From the NCBI GenBank assembly GCA_026770575.1, contig MU657259.1, forward strand, positions 66,337-76,548: DNA of 10,212 nt, written 5' to 3'. This DNA is from Pelagophyceae sp. CCMP2097 (taxonomy: Eukaryota > Sar > Pelagophyceae). A model generated the notes under the pieces. That model was given only the letters and a program-made list of their open reading frames with translations. It made no database searches and was not told where the DNA came from. A program made the translations under genes and the position numbers. Below are positions 1 to 5,613 of this stretch, piece by piece (position 1 is the stretch's first letter; every line of letters starts with the position of its first letter).

Positions 1-356
1 AACCCAGTTTCGCACCCTATAAATTGTAGCAGGAGCTGAGAAAATCCCCTGGACACAGAGACAATCCGTTGGAGAAAACGCCCGCTTAAAATTTCTTCTG
101 ACTGGAAAATTCTAGGAACTTTAGGATTGACATTCTTGAAATTCCTGAAGAAGCTTTTCACCACACAATGTCATTCCGTCTCAAACAAAAATCGTGTCAG
201 AGATCGTGTCAAGACGCGCCGCAGGCGCGCGCCGGAGGGTTGCCGAGCGTTCGCGCAGACGAGCGCTCCCGAGCCCGCCGCGCACTTGCGCGCCTGCGTC
301 GCGGCGCGGCGCGCGGTGTGTGAAGCGCCGTCGTTGCGCAACGCCGGGGCGGCGCG
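1..356 (+). promoter_or_regulatory. Upstream region of the pyruvyl transferase-like gene
   Basis: No supported gene. The first ~190 bases are AT-richer than what follows, and the composition turns sharply GC-rich from about 210. A TATAAAT box lies at 18-24, but 333 bases before the start codon. Two close TTCnnGAA cores (133-140 and 142-149) resemble heat-shock-element halves, but their spacing is not the canonical 5-bp phasing. A 9-base direct repeat, ATCGTGTCA, occurs at 191-199 and 203-211. The region probably holds the promoter and 5' untranslated region; none of the sites is proven. Confidence 0.35.
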
Positions 357-2358
357 ATGCGACGCGTCGCGGCGTTGGCGTGTGCGTTGGCGTGTGCGGC
401 GGCGGGCGCGGGCGGCGCCGCCGCCAGCCACGAGGCGTTCCCTGAGACGGTCGTCGTCCTGTACGGCGCCATCGGTGAGCATTTCGGTCGTTGTCCTCTC
501 TTCACGATCGAGCCTCTGTGATGCCGCTGGCGACTCCCGTCCTGCGCGTAGGCCGGCACAATTTCGGCGACGTCTTAATGGCCGAGGTCGCGGCGGCGCT
601 GCTGCGGCGGCAGTGCGGCTACGTTGAGGGCGACATTGCGTTTGCCGACGTGTTAGCAAAGGACATGCGTCTGACGGGCGGCGCAAACGTTCAAACACTC
701 GCAGACTTCTTCACCGACGACCGCCGCGTAGATGTTGTCGCAGTCGGCGGCGAGGTGCTCAATCTCGGACTTTATGGTGCGGCGCATATGATCCTCGGCG
801 GCGGCGGCGTGGCCGAGGGCGTCTCCGGCGGCGAGCGGGTCCGGCTCCAAGAAGCGCTCACCTCGAACGCGTTCCACCCTCTCAGACTCGCGAGGTCGGT
901 GTACGTGCCGCAGCGCGGCTGGTTTAAGAACGCGGGCGCGATGGTCGCTTCGACTCTTGGAGGCGACGTCTGGACTGAAGCATCTCACGAGGCGCTCCGA
1001 GGCCTCGACTTTGCGAGCCTCCGCGAAGAAGCGGTATACGACTATGCCCTGGCGCCCGATTGCGCCGTGCTCGTCAAGGAGCTCTTCGGCGATCGCGTGG
1101 CCGCGTTTGCAGAGGCGGCGCGGCTCGACGAGAAGAGGTACTGCAAAGCGTGCCGCGGCAAGAGGTCCTGAGCATCGCATCTCAGGCTAGGTCCACCGGG
1201 TCACGTCCCGATCAACCACAACCCTAGGTACGTGGCCGTGCAGTTTGGCGCTGCAGCCGCCGAGGAGCCAAAGTTCACGGAAAACCTCGCCGCCGCGCTC
1301 GCCCGCATCGCGATAGAGAATCGCTTGGACGTTGTCCTCTTCGCCGCCGGCGCCGCGCCGGCGCACGACAGCATGGAACTGCTCCGCGACGTGGCCCAGC
1401 GCACTTTGGAACTCGCGCCGCACGTCCGAGTCGATGTCTTTTCCGATTTGAACGTTTGGAGCATCACCGCGTTGATCGCCCGAGCCGGCCTGGTCCTTTC
1501 CACATCTCTGCACGTGCGCATCGCCGCGTTTGCGTTTGCGCGGCCACGGCTCGCCATTGTCGCTTCGCGGAAGTACAGGCGCTTCGTCGACCTCTGGGAC
1601 CGAGGCGTGCCTGACTTCGCAAAGCCAGGCGTGCCCGACTTTGCAAAGCCAAACGCCACCGACCTCGAACTACTCGCCGGCGTCGCATCGCGCGCGCTCG
1701 CCGAGCCGGCGAGCCTCGCTGCGTTTTTCGACGACTTCGCGGCGCGGCGCGCCGCCAAGCGCTATCTCGAAGACGTCTTCGAGCCCTACGCCTCTCGCCT
1801 CTCCAAGCCCTGCTTGCCGCGCCGCCTCGCCGCGTTGGACGCCGTCGAAGCGCTGGACGACGCCCCCTTAGCAGTCTTGCGCGGCGGCGAAGCGCATGCG
1901 GAGGCGCCGGAGCCTTACCGCGAACGTATCATCGACCAAGATGTTTTCGATTTCGGTCTCGGACCCTCTTGCACAATCTACGACGAAGACGGCCGCGTCG
2001 ACGTATACGCTTTAGTGGCGGGCCTCGTCGCCGACGGCCGCGGCCAAGCGTGCGTCGTTTCGACTTTCAGCTCGACGCACGTCATGGAGGGCGTATCGCG
2101 GAGCGAGTGCCTTCAAGGGCACGGCATCGACCGGGGTGAGACGCGGCTTCTGCACGGCCTGAATCCAGTTGCGCCTTTTCGGCGACTTTTCGGGGACTTT
2201 TCGCGGCCTTTTCGCGGCGATGCCAGTTGCTACGAGGCGGCACCCGAAAACCCGTAGGTCTCACCTTGCTCAAGCAGACGGTCTGGGCTGAAACGAGCGA
2301 AACGGCGGAATTCTTCGCCTCGGACCACCTCCTCGCAGGCGGCTACACCGACGGCTAA
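357..2358 (+). CDS. Polysaccharide pyruvyl transferase-like protein with signal peptide (4 exons)
   Basis: Spliced model: 357-474, 552-1137, 1228-2135, 2258-2358; 570 aa. Introns start GTGAGC, GTACTG and GTGAGA and all end in AG. Residues 1-23 form a signal peptide (MRR, then an Ala/Cys/Leu-rich core), so the product should enter the secretory path. The core matches the polysaccharide pyruvyl transferase family: VVVLYGAIGRHNFGDVLM (residues 32-49, joined across intron 1), VVAVGGEVLN at 101-110, YVPQ then FKNAGAMVASTLGG at about 157-177, YVAVQF at 236-241, and STSLHVRI at 326-333 with the family's conserved Leu-His. Family members add pyruvate ketals to sugars from phosphoenolpyruvate; here the substrate is unknown and a relative with another activity is possible. 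A tandem octapeptide GVPDFAKP lies at 361-376. Residues ~420-570 match no domain I recognise. The last exon is inferred from a phase-1 match and a protein-like sequence ending at TAA. It is the least certain exon. Confidence 0.78.
1604..1651 (+). repeat. In-frame tandem duplication, 2 x 24 bp
   Basis: Two adjacent 24-base units (1604-1627 and 1628-1651) each encode GVPDFAKP inside exon 3 of the pyruvyl transferase-like gene. They differ only at two synonymous third positions (CCT/CCC and TTC/TTT). The duplication sits just after the conserved Leu-His core, at a likely surface loop. Confidence 0.9.
2171..2214 (+). repeat. Minisatellite of 4 x 11 bp inside intron 3
   Basis: Four consecutive 11-base units end in CTTTTCG: GCGCCTTTTCG, GCGACTTTTCG, GGGACTTTTCG and CGGCCTTTTCG. 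They lie within the predicted intron 2136-2257 of the pyruvyl transferase-like gene. Eleven is not a multiple of three, which fits non-coding sequence. Confidence 0.85.
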
Positions 2359-2750
2359 GTGAAAGGGGGACTTTTGTGTTCGCCCGGAGCGCGGCTGCCG
2401 CAAAGCCGAAAAGCAAAGGCGGCGCCACGAACGAATGCCTTGTGTCTTCATCGGAGGCCCTCGTCACTCGAGAAGACGTTGCAGGAGCAGCGGCGGGGCC
2501 AGAGAGCGAGGCCCGGTCGTATGACGGTCGATGATTCAGACATCGCATGGTCCCTTTGCCCGTCCCACGTCGTCGTGAGACCGGGTCTAACCGGCGTCGT
2601 GCGCCGACGAGGGCCCAGACGTTCCTCAGGAGTCGTTTCGGATGATGCCCGGACTTTTACGTCGGAATTCGACGCGCAACGGATGAAGGCTCCAAGCCCT
2701 CCACCCTGCCTTTGCCTTCGTCTGCGCCGCTGCCTTGGAAAGATACTGGA
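2359..2750. other. Intergenic stretch, probably 3' flank of the pyruvyl transferase-like gene
   Basis: Open frames exist on both strands but their translations are rich in Arg, Pro and Ser and show no conserved motif, as expected from chance in GC-rich DNA. No AATAAA signal is seen close to the stop at 2358. I see no gene, RNA gene or repeat here. Confidence 0.5.
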
Positions 2751-2860
2751 CCCGGGCCACTCGCCTGCGAGTCCGATAACTTGGATTTGATTACATCAAA
2801 TTTACCAAGTGATTTAATCCAAATTATCGTCTTTTCGACTTGCAGGCAAGTGGGACCTGG
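2751..2860. repeat. Foldback (imperfect long inverted repeat), about 110 bp
   Basis: Two arm pairs nest. The outer arms are 2758-2773 and 2837-2852 (14 of 16 pair). The inner arms are CGATAACTTGGATT at 2774-2787 and AATCCAAATTATCG at 2816-2829 (13 of 14 pair). A further small hairpin, ATTTGAT/ATCAAAT, lies in the middle. The outer pairing probably continues weakly to ~2751 and ~2860 (CCCGGG against CCTGGG). It ends exactly where the hAT-like target duplication begins. It may be a small MITE or a hairpin-forming 3' element. Confidence 0.7.
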
Positions 2861-2868
2861 GCTTTGTT
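2861..2868. repeat. Left target-site duplication of the hAT-like element
   Basis: GCTTTGTT immediately precedes the left terminal inverted repeat, and the same 8 bases immediately follow the right one at 3718-3725. Confidence 0.8.
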
Positions 2869-2894
2869 CAAGGCAGAACGACAGCTATGCATAG
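2869..2894 (+). repeat. Left terminal inverted repeat
   Basis: The first 14 bases, CAAGGCAGAACGAC, pair perfectly with the right end. After two mismatches CTATG also matches; similarity fades beyond base 26. Confidence 0.8.
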
Positions 2895-2900
2895 GCGGGA

Positions 2901-3246
2901 TCGATATTTGCCGGGATTTTTGCCGAAACGATAATCGGCGATATTTCATCGACATTTGCCGGGATTACCGGGAAAATCGTCGTTATTTGCTAGACTCAAC
3001 ACAATCTGACGCTCGCAAATACCATGTTTTTCGTCATTTCGCAATTTAATATCTCAATAAAGGCATATTTAAGATTTAATTAAATCTTATTTACGTTTGT
3101 TTTAACATATTTCTCAATAAAGATTTTATAAAATCTTAATTTTGCCTTTATTGAGATATTTAAGTGTAAAAAAGTCGATAATCGTCGATTCCCAGTCGAT
3201 ATTTGCCGGGATTCCTGTCGATAGTATCGACCGATATTTGCCGGAA
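2901..3246 (+). repeat. Subterminal repeats, core CGAYATTTGCCGG (4 copies)
   Basis: Direct copies lie at 2902-2914 (CGATATTTGCCGG), 2950-2962 (CGACATTTGCCGG), 3197-3209 and 3232-3244 (both CGATATTTGCCGG). The first three continue GATT. A weaker relative, TTTTTGCCG, lies at about 2916-2924. They sit on both sides of the AT-rich palindrome block. hAT transposases are known to bind short repeated subterminal motifs, so these may be binding sites. Confidence 0.75.
3048..3160. repeat. AT-rich nested palindrome block
   Basis: Outer arms AATATCTCAATAAAGGCA (3048-3065) and TGCCTTTATTGAGATATT (3143-3160) are perfect 18-bp inverted repeats. Inside are two perfect palindromes: 3070-3089, built on AAGATTTAATTAAATCTT, and 3120-3137, AAGATTTTATAAAATCTT. 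TTAA occurs near both edges (3046-3049 and 3160-3163) but is one base out of register, so a separate nested insertion is not proven. Confidence 0.85.
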
Positions 3247-3277
3247 AAGCCACCTATGCGGTGGGAATTCATTTAAG

Positions 3278-3315
3278 GGTGAAGTGAATTATTCACTGAA
3301 TAAATTCACTTCACC
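3278..3315. repeat. Perfect 13-bp hairpin
   Basis: GGTGAAGTGAATT (3278-3290) pairs perfectly with AATTCACTTCACC (3303-3315) around a 12-base loop. It opens a stretch of degenerate TTCAC-type repeats running to about 3348. Confidence 0.85.
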
Positions 3316-3341
3316 ATATTCACTTCACATTCACCTTCACA

Positions 3342-3640
3342 TTCACTACCACCGAACATTTGTGAAGGACTTCATTAATGACTTCACCAACCCCGGCCGC
3401 CGGCCACCGTCGAACGTCGCTGTGGGGTCCCCGGAGGAGGTCCCACCGTCGCTCTGAGGTCCCCGGAGGACCGGAGGGAGTCGCACTGCCCTTGAGCAGA
3501 CGTCCTGCGGCCATTGGTGGCGCATACAGCCGTCGGCGGACGAGCCTTTCACTGATTCACTGATTCACTTCACATTCACCAGGATTTGCAGCCGTAGTGA
3601 ACGTCGATTCATTAATGACTTCACTACCACCGAACATTTG
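3342..3640 (+). repeat. Direct repeats bracketing a GC-rich segment
   Basis: The 21-base string starting TTCACTACCACCGAAC occurs identically at 3342-3362 and 3620-3640. TTCATTAATGACTTCAC (17 bases) occurs identically at 3371-3387 and 3608-3624. The order of the two is swapped between the left and right copies. Between them lies a GC-rich segment (about 3389-3545). Confidence 0.85.
3389..3545. other. GC-rich insert within the AT-rich element, with a 24-bp repeat
   Basis: This segment has the base composition of host genes rather than of the surrounding element. It contains two 24-base copies (3415-3438 and 3447-3470, two mismatches, 32-base period) ending GGTCCCCGGAGGA. No protein or RNA is recognised. 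It may be a captured piece of host DNA. Confidence 0.5.
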
Positions 3641-3691
3641 GGGGCTCGCGTGAATATTCACTCACTTTGAATTTCCAGTGAATTCCCACCG

Positions 3692-3717
3692 CTGTCCATA
3701 GGCGTCGTTCTGCCTTG
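3692..3717 (-). repeat. Right terminal inverted repeat
   Basis: Ends GTCGTTCTGCCTTG (3704-3717), the exact reverse complement of the left end. Confidence 0.8.
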
Positions 3718-3725
3718 GCTTTGTT
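3718..3725. repeat. Right target-site duplication of the hAT-like element
   Basis: GCTTTGTT, identical to 2861-2868 and directly adjacent to the right terminal repeat. Confidence 0.8.
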
Positions 3726-3903
3726 ACGGAGGGGCCTCTTCAAAACTGTGCGCGCGTTGGCGCCGCTGGTTTTAATGGCGGCGGCTTCCTCGAGGCGCGG
3801 GCGGGCGGGTGGCCGCGCCTCGGTCTGCGTGGCTCGCGACGCCGTCAAAATCGTGCGGGGCCTGGCCGTGTGCCGCGGCTCGGCTCCGCGTCTTGGCGCT
3901 CGT

Positions 3904-5479
3904 CTACTTTTGGCGCTTGTAGATCTTGTTGAGAAACGACTCGAAGACGCCCCAGGGGACCTGCTTCACGGTGTGCCGCAGGCTCATGATCTTGGCGTAG
4001 CTGGCCGCCTCGTACTCGAGGTACAGCTTCGTGAGGTTGACGTCGACGTACCTGGAAACGCACTCCGGCGACGGCAAGCACCACGGCGAGCACCACGGCA
4101 AGCGTCCACGTACATTTGCTTGATGGCCTTCTCCTCGGCCGAGCCGACTGCGCATTTGCCGTAGTGCTTCTCCAAATACGCCTTTTGCTTCGGGTCAACG
4201 AGGCGGTGGTACGCGTTCACAAAGAGCCAGCCGCACTTCTTGTCCTGAATGTCCGTGCCAATCTTGCCAATCTGCTCCGGCCTAGCGACGGGCGGCTGTT
4301 AGCGTACACGGACAACGGGGGCACGTTGAAGACTCCGGGCAGTGCGTCCCAAAGGCGTCGAGGTAGTCGTCCTGGGCTTGGAAGTAAATGCCCATGATGA
4401 TGAGGATCTCGCGCGCCGCGTCGTACTCCGAGCGGTCCGTGATGCCCGAAAGGATCTGTGCGGGGATGCGTTGGCGCTGGAATGATTTTCTGGCCGCGGG
4501 AGGCGCACCATGGCCATGGCGACCGGGAGGTAAAACGAGTAGTACGCCGTCTTGTACTTGACGATGGAGGTCCAGCGGTCGACGGTAAAGTCCTCGAGGC
4601 CCACATGTTCGCAGCGCAGGTCCAGCAGCTGGCCCAGCTCCGTCTGCAGCGTCGTCTCCAGCATCAGGTCCACCAGCGGCAAATACTCGGGCGAGTCGCC
4701 AAAGTGGCGCTTGATCATCTTGAACATGAGCATCTCGATGAGGTACCTGCGCCGGAAAAGCAGTCCCACACGCGTGGAGGGGCCTTTTCAATGGAGATTC
4801 GGGAAACCCCCCAGTATAGGGCCCTGGTACGTGTCGGCCCGCTTCGCGACCATTTCCAAGGTGGCGCCGCTTCTCACGCGTCGTTGATGGCGATTTGCTT
4901 GACGTCTGGGACCTTGTACCAGCACGGCTGGCCGCGGCGCGTCACCGAGCTGTCCATAAAGTCGTCTGCGACTAAAAGCCATGCCTGGAGCCACTCGATG
5001 CTCCAGCCGAGGACGGCGAAGCGCGTGAGGTCGTCTTCGCCGACGGGGCGGCCGACGCTGCCGAAGAGCTGCACGCCCGCGTCGATGACCATCAAACCGC
5101 GGTTCATCTTGCCGCCCTCGACGTTGTAGTTCAGCATGCGCCGCACCCAGGCCACCTCGGCCGGGGCGCACTCGTACAGCGCGAGCTCGGCGCAGGACTC
5201 TTGGATCAGGAGGGCGTTCACGGCCGCAAAGCTCTCCTTGGGCTTCTGTAGGTCGAAAGCAGGGTAGGCCCGGCGCACGTCCTGCGCGATGGCCACGGCG
5301 GGCCCGAACTTGGCCCGGGGCGGCTTGCCGCGCAGCACCAGCGCCGCCGCCGCCGCCGTCGCCGCCAGCAGCGCCGTCAGCTGCGTCACCTGCTGAGGCG
5401 ACAGCTTCGCCTGCGTCAGGAAGGCCACCCAGGCGGCGGCGACGGCGCCGCCCGCCGCGAGCTTTGACGCGCCGCCCAT
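3904..5479 (-). CDS. Farnesyl diphosphate synthase (5 exons)
   Basis: Spliced minus-strand model: 5479-4878, 4746-4509, 4455-4346, 4281-4114, 4051-3904; 421 aa. It condenses isopentenyl diphosphate with dimethylallyl and then geranyl diphosphate, feeding sterols and prenylation. Motifs in order: YNVEGGKMNRGL (118-129), first aspartate-rich motif DDFMD (172-176) followed by SSVTRRGQPCWY, the block TTLQTELGQLLDL (232-244), IVKYKTAYYSFYLP (262-275), second aspartate-rich motif DDYLD (309-313), KIGTDIQDKKCGWL (323-336) and the C-terminal KIYKRQK. Residues just before the first motif are Trp167 and Leu168, where the family usually has two aromatics. The protein is ~70 residues longer than typical owing to an Ala-rich hydrophobic N-terminus (about 8-50) that could anchor it to a membrane. 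Intron donors are GTGAGA, GTGCGC, GCACTG and GTACGT. The GC donor of intron 3 is required to give FGTPEQIGKIGTD. An in-frame ATG at 5587 would add 36 residues; 5479 is preferred because the extra residues are not family-like. Confidence 0.95.
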
Positions 5480-5613
5480 AGTGCCGACGAGACGGGATTC
5501 GGGAAGCACGTCACAATTTGAACGGTCGCTTAAAATGGACCGAAAGAAATCCACCCTTGTTGCGGGAACCAATGTTACCATCGCCAAAATAACTTTCGGA
5601 CGACGTCGAGGCG
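5480..5613. promoter_or_regulatory. Divergent promoter between farnesyl diphosphate synthase and the methyltransferase
   Basis: Only 134 bases separate the two start codons, which face away from each other. The stretch is less GC-rich than the flanking exons and contains a CCAAT sequence near 5569 on the plus strand. I see no convincing TATA box. Both promoters and 5' untranslated regions must fit here or overlap the genes. If the synthase used the upstream ATG at 5587, the gap would shrink to 26 bases. Confidence 0.6.

Larger units (their letters stand above)
3253..3702. repeat. Internal inverted repeat pair nested in the hAT-like element
   Basis: Left arm CCTATG plus CGGTGGGAATTCA (3253-3271). 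Right arm TGAATTCCCACCG (3679-3691) plus CATAGG (3697-3702). They pair over 19 bases, with five extra bases in the right arm. The right arm overlaps the inner part of the right terminal repeat, so the left arm looks like a second, internal copy of the element end. Confidence 0.75.
2869..3717. mobile_element. Non-autonomous hAT-like DNA transposon, 849 bp
   Basis: The ends are inverted repeats. The left end begins CAAGGCAGAACGAC (2869-2882) and the right end is its exact reverse complement (3704-3717). Counting onwards, 22 of the first 26 positions match. The element is flanked by a perfect 8-bp direct repeat, GCTTTGTT. An 8-bp duplication and ends fitting YARNG (here CAAGG) are hallmarks of the hAT superfamily. 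The interior is AT-rich, carries subterminal repeats and palindromes, and has no open frame resembling a transposase, so it must depend on an enzyme encoded elsewhere. P-type elements also make 8-bp duplications, so the superfamily call is an inference. Confidence 0.8.

Noticed and set aside
127..698. Overlapping open frames on both strands at the left end
   Set aside because: They are stop-poor because of high GC. The signal peptide exon at 357-474 in another frame splices cleanly to a conserved domain and explains the region.
2359..2790. Open frame directly after the pyruvyl transferase-like stop codon
   Set aside because: Starts at GTG, has no protein-like pattern and runs into the foldback repeat. 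Better read as 3' flank.
3046..3163. TTAA at both edges considered as a piggyBac-type target duplication
   Set aside because: The inverted arms are one base out of register with the two TTAA sites, and TTAA is common in this AT-rich block.
3293..3600. Spaced TTCAC-type repeats considered as a CRISPR array
   Set aside because: The units are short, degenerate and adjacent, with no constant repeat and unique spacers. They belong to a eukaryotic transposon.
3715..4164. Plus-strand open frame opposite the end of farnesyl diphosphate synthase
   Set aside because: Antisense to conserved exons 4 and 5; its hydrophobic appearance reflects the complement of those codons.
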